DNA from: CBDESN01 sp965242495
GTDB taxonomy: Bacteria; Pseudomonadota; Alphaproteobacteria; MPNO01
DNA length: 64,000 nucleotides
Assembly (NCBI GenBank): GCA_965242495.1
Contig: OZ251446.1
Coordinates: 3,100,001-3,164,000, forward strand
Direction of reading: 5' to 3'
The position numbers were made by a program, and so were the translations under genes. The notes beneath the pieces are model-generated. The model made no database searches. It worked only from the letters and a program-made list of their open reading frames with translations, and was not told the origin of the DNA. Shown here one piece after another: positions 19,660 through 28,354 of this stretch (its first letter is position 1; every line of letters begins with the position of its first letter).

Positions 19660-21242
19660 ACCGGGCGGCGCGCGCGCATCGCGCCTGGCGGAGCTTTCCC
19701 GGCCGGGTCGGCGCGGTCGGCGGCCGGCGCCGCTTCGCTCTGTCGTTCGGCCTCGGGGCCGCCGCCGCCGCCGCCCTGCCGCCGGTCCACGCGATCCCGC
19801 TGCTGGCGCTCTCGTTCACCGGGCTGATCTGGCAGCTCGACGCGGCGCGCTCGCGCCGGACCGCCTTCGCCCTCGGCTGGTGGTTCGGAGTCGGGTTCTT
19901 CGTCGCCGGGCTCTATTGGATCGCCCATGCGATGCTGATCGAACCGGCGCGGTTCGGCTGGATGATCCCGTTCGCGGTCGGCGGGCTGGCCGCCGGGATG
20001 GCGCTGTTTCCGGCCCTCGCGGCTCTGCTCGCGCGGCTGTCGCGCGCCTCCGGGCCAGGGCGGCTGCTGGTCTTCGCCGCCGCCTGGACGGCGACGGAAT
20101 GGCTACGCGGCGAGGTGCTGACGGGCTTTCCGTGGAACCCGCTCGCGAGCGCCTGGACGGTCTCGGTCCCGATGCTCCAGATGACCGCGGTCACCGGCGT
20201 CTTCGGCTTGAGCCTGGTGACCGCGTTCGCCGCCGTCGCGCCGGCCGGCCTGCACGACGCCGGCCGCCGCTGGGCGCCGGGCGCGGCCGCTCTGCTGTTG
20301 CTGGCGGTCTGGGCCGGCGGGTCGATGCGGCTCGCCGGGGCTGAGACCGGCGCGGCGCCGGGCGTGACGCTGCGGATCGTCCAGCCCAATATCGACCAGC
20401 GGCGGAAAGGTCGGGAGGATCTCCGCGCCGCGCAGGTCGCCCGCCAAGCGGCGCTGTCGGTCCGGCCGCACGCGGCCGGCCGGCCGGTCACCCATCTCGT
20501 ATGGCCGGAGACGGCGGTGCCTTACCTGTTGGCGCGCGCCCCCGATCTGCGCCGCGCGCTGGCGCGGATCGTCCCGCCCGGTGGGCTGATGATCACGGGC
20601 GCGCTGCGCGCCGCGCCGGCGACGGCGCAACCCTTCCGGGTGTGGAACTCGCTGCAGGCGATCGACGCCGCGGGGCGCATCGTCGCGAGTTACGACAAAT
20701 CCCGCCTCGTCCCGTTCGGCGAATACGTCCCGCTCCGCTCGATCCTCGGAATGGCCAAGATCACCGTCGGCGACACCGATTTTTCGGCCGGGCCCGGGCC
20801 GCGCACGCTGCGCCTCGCCGGCCTGCCGCCGGTCAGCCCGCTGATCTGCTACGAGGCGATTTTTCCCGGCAAGGTCGCGGATCCCGGCGACCGGCCCGGC
20901 TGGCTGCTCAACGTCACCAACGACGCCTGGTTCGGCGCGAGTTCCGGGCCGTATCAGCATTTCGCCAGCGCGCGCATCCGCGCGGTCGAGGAAGGAGTGC
21001 CGCTGGTCCGGGCCGCCAATAGCGGCGTCTCCGGGGTCGTCGACGCCCATGGCCGAATCACGGCCCGGCTGGGACTCGGCGTCGAAGGCGTGCTCGATTC
21101 CGCGCTGCCGGCGGCGCTCCCCGAACCGACGCCGTTCGCCGTCTGGGGCCACGGGCCGCTGGCGATCCTGCTCGCCCTGACGGCGGCCGCCGGCCTCGTC
21201 GCCGGCCGCCGCGCGGCGCTTTATCCGCCCGGTCGCCGTTGA
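19656..21242 (+). CDS. lnt: apolipoprotein N-acyltransferase
   Basis: Lnt adds the third acyl chain to lipoproteins at the periplasmic face of the inner membrane. The 528-residue product has about seven N-terminal hydrophobic helices followed by a nitrilase-type domain. The catalytic triad is visible: Glu285 in LVWPETAVPY, Lys348 in SYDKSRLVPFGEYVP, and Cys398 in PLICYEAIFP. WLLNVTNDAWFG and VRAANSGVSGV are further signature blocks. The final hydrophobic helix near residue 500 is typical. It is coupled to the upstream CBS gene. Confidence 0.96.
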   Translation: MNRAARAHRAWRSFPGRVGAVGGRRRFALSFGLGAAAAAALPPVHAIPLLALSFTGLIWQLDAARSRRTAFALGWWFGVGFFVAGLYWIAHAMLIEPARFGWMIPFAVGGLAAGMALFPALAALLARLSRASGPGRLLVFAAAWTATEWLRGEVLTGFPWNPLASAWTVSVPMLQMTAVTGVFGLSLVTAFAAVAPAGLHDAGRRWAPGAAALLLLAVWAGGSMRLAGAETGAAPGVTLRIVQPNIDQRRKGREDLRAAQVARQAALSVRPHAAGRPVTHLVWPETAVPYLLARAPDLRRALARIVPPGGLMITGALRAAPATAQPFRVWNSLQAIDAAGRIVASYDKSRLVPFGEYVPLRSILGMAKITVGDTDFSAGPGPRTLRLAGLPPVSPLICYEAIFPGKVADPGDRPGWLLNVTNDAWFGASSGPYQHFASARIRAVEEGVPLVRAANSGVSGVVDAHGRITARLGLGVEGVLDSALPAALPEPTPFAVWGHGPLAILLALTAAAGLVAGRRAALYPPGRR

Positions 21243-21280
21243 TAGGCTCGGCGCGAACTCGCGCCCCAGGGAGTCCCGCC

Positions 21281-22240
21281 ATGCGTCTGACCCAGAAGGT
21301 GAAGAAGATCCTCGCCGGTTACGAAAGCGACAACCCGGGGACCAGGACCAACCTCGCGCGCATTCTGATGCACGGCCGTCTGGGCGGCACCGGCCGGCTG
21401 CTGATCCTGCCGGTGGACCAGGGGTTCGAGCACGGCCCGGCGCGCAGCTTCGCGCCCAACCCGCCCGCCTACGATCCGCATTATCATTTCCGGCTGGCGA
21501 TCGATGCCGGGCTGAGCGCTTACGCCGCGCCGCTCGGCATGCTCGAGGCGGGCGCCGCCAGCCATGCCGGCCAGATACCGACGATCCTGAAATGCAACAG
21601 CGCCAACAGCCTGGCCGTCGGCAAGGACCAGGCGGTGCACGGGTCGGTCGGCGACGCGTTGCGGCTGGGTTGCTCGGCGATCGGTTTCACCATCTATCCG
21701 GGCGCCGACGACCAGTATGAGATGATGGAGGAGATCCGCGAACTCTCGGAGGAAGCCAAGTCGGTCGGGCTGGCGACGGTGATATGGTCCTATCCGCGCG
21801 GCGGGACGCTGAGCAAGGAGGGGGAGACCGCGCTCGACGTCTGCGCCTATGCGGCGCATCTGGCCTGTCTGCTGGGGGCGCATATCGTCAAGGTCAAGCC
21901 GCCGACCGATGCTCTGTTCCTCGACGCCGCGCGCAAGGTCTACGAGGCGCAGCCGATCGGGGTCGGCGACCTCGCCGCGCGCATCGCTCACGTCGTCCAG
22001 TCTTGCTTCGACGGCCGCCGGATCGTCGTGTTCTCGGGCGGCGAGGCGAAGGACCTGGAAGGCGTCTATCGCGAGGCGCAGGCGATCCGGGACGGCGGCG
22101 GCAACGGCTCGATCATCGGCCGCAACACCTTTCAGCGCCCGCGCGCCCAGGCGCTCGAGATGCTCGATGTCATCGTCCGCATCTACCAGGGCAAGACCGA
22201 CCGGCGCGCGCTGTCGGCTGTATCTGATCACGCCGCCTGA
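21281..22240 (+). CDS. class I fructose-bisphosphate aldolase (DhnA family)
   Basis: This 319-residue DhnA/FbaB-type class I aldolase interconverts fructose-1,6-bisphosphate and triose phosphates through a lysine Schiff base. Diagnostic blocks are LLILPVDQGFEHGPARSF near residue 38, PTILKCNSANSL near residue 100, and HIVKVKPPTD near residue 203, which contains the candidate Schiff-base lysine. VFSGGEAKD forms the phosphate-binding end of the barrel. The ATG at 21281 follows CAGGGAG. The 3' end overlaps the proposed thiE start, so the two genes are probably co-transcribed. Confidence 0.92.
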   Translation: MRLTQKVKKILAGYESDNPGTRTNLARILMHGRLGGTGRLLILPVDQGFEHGPARSFAPNPPAYDPHYHFRLAIDAGLSAYAAPLGMLEAGAASHAGQIPTILKCNSANSLAVGKDQAVHGSVGDALRLGCSAIGFTIYPGADDQYEMMEEIRELSEEAKSVGLATVIWSYPRGGTLSKEGETALDVCAYAAHLACLLGAHIVKVKPPTDALFLDAARKVYEAQPIGVGDLAARIAHVVQSCFDGRRIVVFSGGEAKDLEGVYREAQAIRDGGGNGSIIGRNTFQRPRAQALEMLDVIVRIYQGKTDRRALSAVSDHAA

Positions 22241-22844
22241 TCTGGATGCGCGCGCCGCAAGCGCGTTCGCCCCGCGTCTCGCCGAGGCGCTCGACGCGGG
22301 CGACGTGGCCTGCGTGCAGCTCCGGATCAAGGACGCGGACGACGACGGTCTGCGGCGCGCCTGCGACGCGCTGCGCCCGGTAGCCCAGGGCCGCGACGTG
22401 GCGTTCGTTCTCAACGACCGGCCCGACCTCGCCGCCGAGACCGGGTGCGACGGCGTCCATGTGGGCCAGGAAGACGCGCCCTGCCGCGAGGCGCGCGCGG
22501 TTGTCGGCGACGACGCGATCGTGGGCGTCAGCTGCGCCGATTCCTACCATCTGGCGCTGGAGGCGGGCGAGGCGGGCGCGGATTACGTCGCTTTCGGCGC
22601 CTTCTTCCCCACCGCGACGAAGCAGGCTACGGCGCGGGCGCAGCCCGACCTGCTGCGGCGCTGGCGGACGTTCACGACCGTCCCCTGCGTCGCCATCGGC
22701 GGCGTCACCGAGGCCAATTGCGGGGCGCTGGTGGAGGCTGGCGCCGACTTCCTCGCCGTCGCCTCCGGCGTCTGGAGCGACCCGCGCGGGGCCGCCCGGG
22801 CGGTCCGCGGCTTCGACGCCGCCATTGCCGCCGCGGCCGGCTGA
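22167..22844 (+). CDS. thiE: thiamine phosphate synthase
   Basis: ThiE joins the pyrimidine and thiazole moieties of thiamine. The barrel begins with RLYLITPPDLD and shows VQLRIKDAD, FVLNDRPDLAAETGCDGVHV (nucleophile and phosphate region), GQEDAP, and ADYVAFGAFFPT. VAIGGVTEANCGALVEAGAD is the C-terminal phosphate loop. The first in-frame ATG upstream of the conserved N-terminus is at 22167, giving 225 residues and a 74-base overlap with the aldolase gene. A CTG at 22218 would fit the conserved start more tightly, so the start is uncertain. Confidence 0.85.
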   Translation: MSSSASTRARPTGARCRLYLITPPDLDARAASAFAPRLAEALDAGDVACVQLRIKDADDDGLRRACDALRPVAQGRDVAFVLNDRPDLAAETGCDGVHVGQEDAPCREARAVVGDDAIVGVSCADSYHLALEAGEAGADYVAFGAFFPTATKQATARAQPDLLRRWRTFTTVPCVAIGGVTEANCGALVEAGADFLAVASGVWSDPRGAARAVRGFDAAIAAAAG

Positions 22845-22954
22845 CCGGCGCTTCAGTCCGCGCCCGCGACCGGCGCTCACGCGGAGGAGGCCGGGGCGGC
22901 GGGTTTCGACATCGACGACCGGCGCTTCAATCCGCGCCCGCGACCGGCGCCCAC
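22843..22954. repeat. imperfect 38-bp direct repeat duplicating the epmA 3' end
   Basis: Bases 22843-22880 and 22917-22954 are near-identical 38-mers (two differences). The right copy covers the last codons and stop of epmA on the minus strand; the left copy lies beyond the stop, against the end of thiE. The unit looks like a short duplication of the epmA tail with 36 bases between. Confidence 0.75.
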
Positions 22955-23997
22955 AGCACGTCCTCGATCGCCGCTGCGCCCGTCGCCAGCATCGCCAGAC
23001 GGTCGACGCCCAGCGCGATCCCGGCGCAGTCGGGGAGGCCTTGCTCCAGAGCGGCCATGAACTCCTCGTCGATGGGGTAGCGAGGGCCGGACAACTCGTC
23101 CTTCCGCGCCTGATCTCGCTCGAACCGGCGACGATGCTCCGCCGGGTCGGTGAGTTCGGAATAGCCGTTGGCCAGTTCCAGTCCGCAGACGAACAGCTCG
23201 AACCGTTCCGCCACGGCCGGGTCCGATGGGCGCGACCGCGCGAGCGCGGCCATCGAGACCGGATAGTCGTAGAGCAGCGTCGGCGTCGGCGCGCCCAGGC
23301 GATGCTCGATACGATCGAGAAAGATGCGAAAGAAGATATCGTCCCAACCGTCGCCCGAACCGGTGCGGACGCCGATGCGCTGCGCCTCGGCGCGAAGCCG
23401 CCCGGCGTCGGGGCGGGCGGGGTCGGGCGCCGTCGCCCGCAGGTCGACCCCGGCATAGCGTTCGAAGGCGGCGGCGACGGACAGGCAGCTCCAGTCGCCG
23501 AACGGATCGCTCGATCGGCCGGCGCGCCGGAGCCGGGCGGGCGCGAGCGCGGCGGCGCAGGCGCGAAGCAGGGCGCGGCAATCGTCCATCAGATCCCGAC
23601 AGGTGGCGCCCGCGCGATACCATTCGAGCATGGTGAACTCGGGGTGATGGGTCGCCGAGCGCTCGCCGTTGCGGAAACAGCGGGCGATCTGGAACAGCTT
23701 GGGGAGGCCGGCGACCAGCAGCTTCTTCATCGCCAATTCCGGCGAAGCGTGCAGGTAGAGCGGCCGCCCGCCCCCGGCGCGGTCAGCCCCGGCATGGAAC
23801 GGCTCCCGGAGCGCGGTCTCGAAGGCGATCAGATGGGGGTCGAAGCCGGGCGAGACCTGGAGCGCCGGCGTCTCCACCTCGACGAACTCGCGTTCGCGGA
23901 AGAAGCCGCGGATGGCGTCGATCAGCGCCGCCCGGGTTTCGAGGTTGGCGCGCCGGGCGGCGAAGCGTGCGGGCGTCCACCATGCGCGCTCGACCAT
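22927..23997 (-). CDS. epmA: elongation factor P--(R)-beta-lysine ligase EpmA
   Basis: EpmA (GenX/PoxA) attaches (R)-beta-lysine to EF-P. The 356-residue product is a truncated lysyl-tRNA-synthetase-like class II core without an anticodon-binding domain. Motif 2 is FQIARCFRNGERSATHHPEF near residue 101, and motif 3 is GIALGVDRLAML near residue 330. FEVYANGMELANG-like sequence (CGLELANGYSELTDP) precedes it, and PLYLHASPELAMKKLL is also typical. It is divergent from epmB-efp, whose products are its pathway partners, which makes the assignment firm. Confidence 0.93.
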   Translation of the reverse strand: MVERAWWTPARFAARRANLETRAALIDAIRGFFREREFVEVETPALQVSPGFDPHLIAFETALREPFHAGADRAGGGRPLYLHASPELAMKKLLVAGLPKLFQIARCFRNGERSATHHPEFTMLEWYRAGATCRDLMDDCRALLRACAAALAPARLRRAGRSSDPFGDWSCLSVAAAFERYAGVDLRATAPDPARPDAGRLRAEAQRIGVRTGSGDGWDDIFFRIFLDRIEHRLGAPTPTLLYDYPVSMAALARSRPSDPAVAERFELFVCGLELANGYSELTDPAEHRRRFERDQARKDELSGPRYPIDEEFMAALEQGLPDCAGIALGVDRLAMLATGAAAIEDVLWAPVAGAD

Positions 23998-24056
23998 GCC
24001 GTTTGCTCCTCCGGCGCGGGGGCGGATAATGCCCGATCGCGAATGGGAGCGGTACC

Positions 24057-25121
24057 ATGCCCTACGGCCGCGCCGCGGGCCGGACGTTGCGTTCCGGCGT
24101 CGATCTCGCCCGCGCCGGCCTGCCGCCGGCGGCGGCCTCGTGCGCCGACGCGGTAGCCGAACGATACGCCGTCGCGGTCACGCCCCATGTCGCGTCGCTG
24201 ATGCGGCCGGACGATCCGGACGACCCCATCGCGCGGCAATATCTGCCGCACGAGGCCGAACTGCGCGACGACGACGCGGAATTGTCGGATCCGATCGGCG
24301 AGGCGCGGTTCACCCCGGTCAAGGGCGTCGTCCATCGCTATCCCGACCGGGTGCTGCTCAAGCCGGTCCTAGCCTGCCCGGTCTATTGCCGCTTCTGCTT
24401 CCGGCGGGAGACGGTCGGCGCCGGCGCCGCGGGTCTGACCATGCGCGAACTCGACGCGGCGATCGCCTATATCGGCGGGCGAGCCGAGGTCTGGGAGGTC
24501 ATCCTGACCGGCGGCGATCCTCTGCTGCTATCGCCCCGGCGACTCGGCGGCATCGTCCGCCGCCTGGCAGCGATCGCCCATGTCGGCGTCGTTCGCATTC
24601 ACACCCGCGTCCCGGTCGCGGACCCGGACCGGATCACCGCCGGGCTGGCGGACGCGCTGCAGGCCGACGTCCCGGTCTACGTCGCGATCCACTGCAATCA
24701 CCCGCGCGAACTCGACGAAGGCGCGCGGCGCGCCTGCCGCCGGCTGGCGCAGGCGGGCCTGCCGCTGCTGGGGCAGACGGTCCTTCTGAAGGGCGTCAAC
24801 GACGACGCGACGACGCTGGCCGAACTCATGCGTCTGCTGGTGCGGAACCGGATTAAGCCTTACTACCTGCACCATCCCGATCTGGCGCCGGGAACGGCTC
24901 GTTTCCGCCTCACCATCGCCGAGGGGCGGGAGCTCATGCGCGCGCTGCGCGGGCGCGTCTCGGGGCTGTGCCAGCCGACTTACGTCCTCGACATTCCGGG
25001 CGGCCACGGCAAGGTGCCGGTCGGGCCCTGTTATCTCGCCGAGGGAGAGGCCGGGCCGGTGACCGACTATCGCGGCGGCCGCCACGCCTACCCGCCGGTT
25101 GCGCCGCGGCGGACCGGCTGA
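24057..25121 (+). CDS. epmB: EF-P lysine 2,3-aminomutase EpmB
   Basis: EpmB is a radical SAM, PLP-dependent aminomutase that makes (R)-beta-lysine for EF-P. The 354-residue product has the CX3CX2C cluster motif CPVYCRFCF (Cys 107, 111, 114), WEVILTGGDPLLLSPRRL, and HTRVPVADPDR. The PLP lysine region lies in LDIPGGHGKVPVGPCY near the C-terminus. Length fits the short EpmB form rather than the longer catabolic aminomutases. The neighbouring efp (47 bases downstream) and divergent epmA show its role. Confidence 0.93.
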   Translation: MPYGRAAGRTLRSGVDLARAGLPPAAASCADAVAERYAVAVTPHVASLMRPDDPDDPIARQYLPHEAELRDDDAELSDPIGEARFTPVKGVVHRYPDRVLLKPVLACPVYCRFCFRRETVGAGAAGLTMRELDAAIAYIGGRAEVWEVILTGGDPLLLSPRRLGGIVRRLAAIAHVGVVRIHTRVPVADPDRITAGLADALQADVPVYVAIHCNHPRELDEGARRACRRLAQAGLPLLGQTVLLKGVNDDATTLAELMRLLVRNRIKPYYLHHPDLAPGTARFRLTIAEGRELMRALRGRVSGLCQPTYVLDIPGGHGKVPVGPCYLAEGEAGPVTDYRGGRHAYPPVAPRRTG

Positions 25122-25168
25122 TAGGCTCCGCCGCGCTCCTCCCCCGAACTCCAGGCGCCGTTCCGGTC

Positions 25169-25735
25169 ATGAAGATCCAGGCCAACACGATCCGTCCGGG
25201 CAACGTCATCGAGCATGGCGGCAAGCAGTGGAGCGTACTGAAGATCCAGCTGCTGCAACCCGGCAAGGGCGGTGCCTTCATCCAGGTCGAGATGCGCGAC
25301 GTGCGATCGGGCGTCAAGTCGAACGAGCGGTTCCGCACCTCGGAGTCGGTGGAGCGGTTGATGGTGGAGGAGAAACACTGCACGTTCCTCTATCGCGACG
25401 GCGCCGCCGTCAACCTGATGGACGCCGAGACCTACGAGCAGTTCGAACTGCCGGTCGACATGATCGGCGCCGCCGCGGTCTATCTCCAGGACGGCATGAC
25501 CCTCGCGGTGGAGTTGATCGACGGCGATCCGGTCAACCTGCGGCTGCCGCAGCAGGTGGTGGCCACGGTCGCCGAGGCCGAGCCGGTGGTCAAAGGGCAG
25601 ACTGCGTCGTCTTCCTACAAACCCGCGCTGCTCGACAACGGAGAGCGGATCATGGTTCCGCCGCATATCGAGGTCGGGACGCGGGTCGTCGTCAACCCCG
25701 AAGACGGCGCTTATGTCGAACGCGCCAAGGGGTGA
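25169..25735 (+). CDS. efp: translation elongation factor P
   Basis: EF-P relieves ribosome stalling at polyproline. The 188-residue product has the KOW-like N-terminal domain with the tip loop LQPGKGGAFIQVEMRDV. Lys33 in that loop corresponds to the lysine modified by EpmA/EpmB in gammaproteobacteria. Two OB domains follow (NLMDAETYEQFELP; VPPHIEVGTRVVVNPEDGAYVERA at the end). The ATG at 25169 gives the standard start. It lies in an operon with epmB, opposite epmA. Confidence 0.96.
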   Translation: MKIQANTIRPGNVIEHGGKQWSVLKIQLLQPGKGGAFIQVEMRDVRSGVKSNERFRTSESVERLMVEEKHCTFLYRDGAAVNLMDAETYEQFELPVDMIGAAAVYLQDGMTLAVELIDGDPVNLRLPQQVVATVAEAEPVVKGQTASSSYKPALLDNGERIMVPPHIEVGTRVVVNPEDGAYVERAKG

Positions 25736-25765
25736 CGGACGCGACGACGCGCGGGCCCGCCGGGC

Positions 25766-26548
25766 GTGATAAGGGGCTCCGCGCTCGTCAACGTCATGGC
25801 GGCGGCGGCGCGCAAGGCGGGACGCGGCCTGATCCGGGATTTCGGCGAAGTCGAACAGCTCCAGGCGTCGCGGAAGGGCCCGGCGGGATTCGTCGCCGAG
25901 GCGGACCGCCGCGCCGCGCGCATTCTCCGCGACGAGCTGACGAGGGCGCGCCCCGGCTTCGGCCTTCTGCTGGCGGGCGAGGTCGAGAGAACCGATCCCG
26001 AACAGCGCTGGATCGTCCACCCGCTCGACGGCGTCGTCAACTTCCTGCACGGCGTTCCCCACTTCGCGATCTCGATCGCCGCGGAGCGGCGGGACGAGAT
26101 CGTCGCCGGTCTGGTCCATGACCCGCTGCGCGACGAGACGTTCTGGGCCGAGAAGGGCGTCGGCGCCTATGTGAACCGCCGTCGGCTGCGGGTATCGGCG
26201 CGTGACGATCCCGGCGATGCGATCCTGGCCGTCGCGGGTCCGGCCGGTAACGAGGCGCTTCCGGCGGCGATCGAGCGGCTGGCCGACCGGATGGCCGGCG
26301 TCCGCCGGTTCGGCGCCGCCTCCCTCGACTTCGCCTATGTCGCGGCCGGGCGCTGCGACGCCTGCTGGGAGGTCGGCCTCGCGCCCCGGGAAACGGCCGC
26401 CGGCGCGATTCTCGTCCGCGAGGCGGGGGGGCTGGTCGGCGCCGCCGGCGGCGGGGCCGTCGTTGCGGCGAACGACCTCCTCCACCGGCCGATGCTGCGC
26501 CTGCTCGACGACGCGATGCGCCGGCCCGACCTCGCGCCCGCCTGCTGA
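25766..26548 (+). CDS. inositol-monophosphatase-family protein with degenerate active site
   Basis: The 260-residue product aligns along its length with the SuhB-like phosphatase that follows efp in many alphaproteobacteria (FGEVEQLQASRKGPAGFV, NFLHGVPHFAISIAAER, AEKGVGAYVNRRRLRVS, RRFGAASLDFAYVAAGR). The metal-binding motifs are broken. The EE box reads LLLAGEV (67-73), the D-P-L-D-G-T-T box reads HPLDGVV (His85 in place of Asp), and the W-D near the C-terminus reads RE (208-209). By family knowledge three of four ligand positions are lost, so phosphatase activity is unlikely. It follows efp by 30 bases. Confidence 0.85.
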   Translation: MIRGSALVNVMAAAARKAGRGLIRDFGEVEQLQASRKGPAGFVAEADRRAARILRDELTRARPGFGLLLAGEVERTDPEQRWIVHPLDGVVNFLHGVPHFAISIAAERRDEIVAGLVHDPLRDETFWAEKGVGAYVNRRRLRVSARDDPGDAILAVAGPAGNEALPAAIERLADRMAGVRRFGAASLDFAYVAAGRCDACWEVGLAPRETAAGAILVREAGGLVGAAGGGAVVAANDLLHRPMLRLLDDAMRRPDLAPAC

Positions 26549-26637
26549 GACCGGGCGGCCGGGCCGGGATTGATCGCCCGCGCCGGGACGCTTATCGTGC
26601 CGGGCGAGCCAGTTCCGCAAGCCAGGGGAGACGACAG

Positions 26638-27393
26638 ATGGCGAGACTCGACGGACGCGCGGCGATCATCACCGGGGCGGGGCGGGGCATCGGGGCGGCC
26701 TACGCCAAGTCGCTCGCCGGCGAAGGCGCCAGGGTCGTGGTCAGCGACATCATCGACACCGGGAACACGGTCAACATCATCCGCCAGGCGGGCGGCGAGG
26801 CGATCGGCGTCCATTGCGACGTGCTCGACAAGGGCCAGGTGGACGACATGGTGGGCGCCGCCATCGACGCGTTCGGCAAGGTCGACGTCATGGTGACCAA
26901 CGCCGCCCTGTTCGCCGATCTCAAGCAGAAGTCCTTCCTCGACATCGACGAGGACGAGTGGGACCGGGTGATGCAGATCAACACGCGCGGCGTGTTCACC
27001 TGCGCCAAGGCCGTCGTCCCCGACATGAAGAAGCGCAACTACGGCAAGATCGTCAACATCGCCTCGGGCACGGTGTTCAAGGGCACGCCGATGATGCTGC
27101 ATTACGTGAGCTCGAAGGGGGCGATGGTCGCCTTCACCCGCTCGCTCGCGCGCGAGCTGGGCGATTTCGGCATCTGCGTCAACGCGCTCGCGCCGGGGCT
27201 GACGATGAGCGAGAAGGTCGTGGACGACGCGCAATGGGCCAACGTCAAGGCCGCCAACGCCCAGACGCGGGCGTTCAAGCGCGACGAGATGCCGGAGGAT
27301 CTGGTCGGCGCGATGCTGTTCCTGTGCTCGTCCGACAGCGACTTCATGACCGGCCAGACGATCCTGGTGGACGGCGGCTCGGCGATGCATTGA
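26638..27393 (+). CDS. SDR-family NAD(P)-dependent oxidoreductase
   Basis: The 251-residue product is a classical short-chain dehydrogenase. The cofactor motif TGAGRGIG is at residues 13-20, the structural block TNAALF near residue 89, the catalytic Ser in NIASGTVFKG near residue 142, and the YVSSK Tyr/Lys pair near residues 156-160. The C-terminus has the family block FLCSSDSDFMTGQTILVDGG. The ATG at 26638 follows AGGGGAGACGAC. Substrate specificity cannot be told, and no pathway neighbours help. Confidence 0.9.
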   Translation: MARLDGRAAIITGAGRGIGAAYAKSLAGEGARVVVSDIIDTGNTVNIIRQAGGEAIGVHCDVLDKGQVDDMVGAAIDAFGKVDVMVTNAALFADLKQKSFLDIDEDEWDRVMQINTRGVFTCAKAVVPDMKKRNYGKIVNIASGTVFKGTPMMLHYVSSKGAMVAFTRSLARELGDFGICVNALAPGLTMSEKVVDDAQWANVKAANAQTRAFKRDEMPEDLVGAMLFLCSSDSDFMTGQTILVDGGSAMH

Positions 27394-27400
27394 GGCCGAC

Positions 27401-27420
27401 GCTCCGCCCGCGGGCGGAGC
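27401..27420. terminator. 20-bp perfect palindrome between convergent genes
   Basis: GCTCCGCCCG joined directly to CGGGCGGAGC forms a perfect 10-bp dyad just after the SDR stop and before the 3' end of the convergent lipid A acyltransferase gene. The position suits a bidirectional terminator; no T-run is present. Confidence 0.45.
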
Positions 27421-27432
27421 CGGCGCCGAGGC

Positions 27433-28326
27433 TCAGTCGGGCCAGCGGCGGTGCAGCCACAGCCATTGTCCGGGGCGCGCGCGGATCCACGACTCGAACA
27501 AGGCGTTGATCGCGGTCGTGATCGCCAGCACGTCGGCCTCCCGGCTCCCGGTCGCCGGCAATTGGAGCGGCGGGAAGATACGGATGCGGAAGCGCGCGCC
27601 GGCGAGCCGCTCGATCCTCGCCGGGATGATCGGGCAGCCGAGTTTGAGCGCGAGCAAAGCGGGCGCGGTAGGCGTCATCGCGTCGCGTCCGAAGAACGGG
27701 GCGGCGACGCCGGTGGCGATCTTCTGATCGACCAGCATCGCGATGTGCCCGCCTTCCCGCAGGTGGGCGATCATGCCGCGCGTCCCGCCCGGGCTCTTCG
27801 GCAGCTGCACCGGCGCGACCGCGGCCCGGCGCCGGGCCACCACCCGGCCGTCGATACGCGGATTGTTGGCGGCGCGGTAGACTTCCGCCACCCGCGCCCC
27901 GCGCTGCGACGCGGCGAGCGGCAATATCTCCCAGTTGGCGATATGTCCGGCGACGTAGATCGCCCCGTTGCCGGCGTCGCGGGCGCGTTCGACGTGTTCG
28001 GTCCCGGCGATCTCGATGCGCCCGCCGGGCGCGTAGCAATCGAACTTGTCGAGATGGGCGAACTCCGCCGCCGTGCGGCCCAGATTGTCCCACATGGCGC
28101 GCAGGATGGCGTCGATTTCGACGTCGTCCTTCTCGGGAAACGCCTTGCGGAGGTTCCGGCGCGCGATCCGCGACCGCTTCATCGCCGGGCCCAGGCTGCG
28201 TCCCACGAACCCGCCGAGGGCGGAGGCCGCATCGACGCCGAGCAGGCGGAAGACCGGGATCGCGATGCGGTAGAGCGCCGCTTCCGCGGCGTAGCGGACC
28301 GCGCGGCCGGCGAACACCTTGCGCAT
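27433..28326 (-). CDS. lipid A biosynthesis acyltransferase (LpxL/HtrB family)
   Basis: The 297-residue inner-membrane acyltransferase adds a secondary acyl chain to lipid A. It has the family's HX4E catalytic motif (GHIANWE near residue 127), an N-terminal hydrophobic segment, and MIAHLREGGHIAMLVDQKI followed by PFFGRDAMTPTAPALLALK. The C-terminal PGQWLWLHRRW is also diagnostic. The ATG at 28326 precedes the conserved helix; longer in-frame starts run into the neighbouring gene region. The acyl chain used cannot be inferred. Confidence 0.9.
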   Translation of the reverse strand: MRKVFAGRAVRYAAEAALYRIAIPVFRLLGVDAASALGGFVGRSLGPAMKRSRIARRNLRKAFPEKDDVEIDAILRAMWDNLGRTAAEFAHLDKFDCYAPGGRIEIAGTEHVERARDAGNGAIYVAGHIANWEILPLAASQRGARVAEVYRAANNPRIDGRVVARRRAAVAPVQLPKSPGGTRGMIAHLREGGHIAMLVDQKIATGVAAPFFGRDAMTPTAPALLALKLGCPIIPARIERLAGARFRIRIFPPLQLPATGSREADVLAITTAINALFESWIRARPGQWLWLHRRWPD

Positions 28327-28354
28327 CCGGTCCGGCCGCGCGCCGCCGCCGGGG

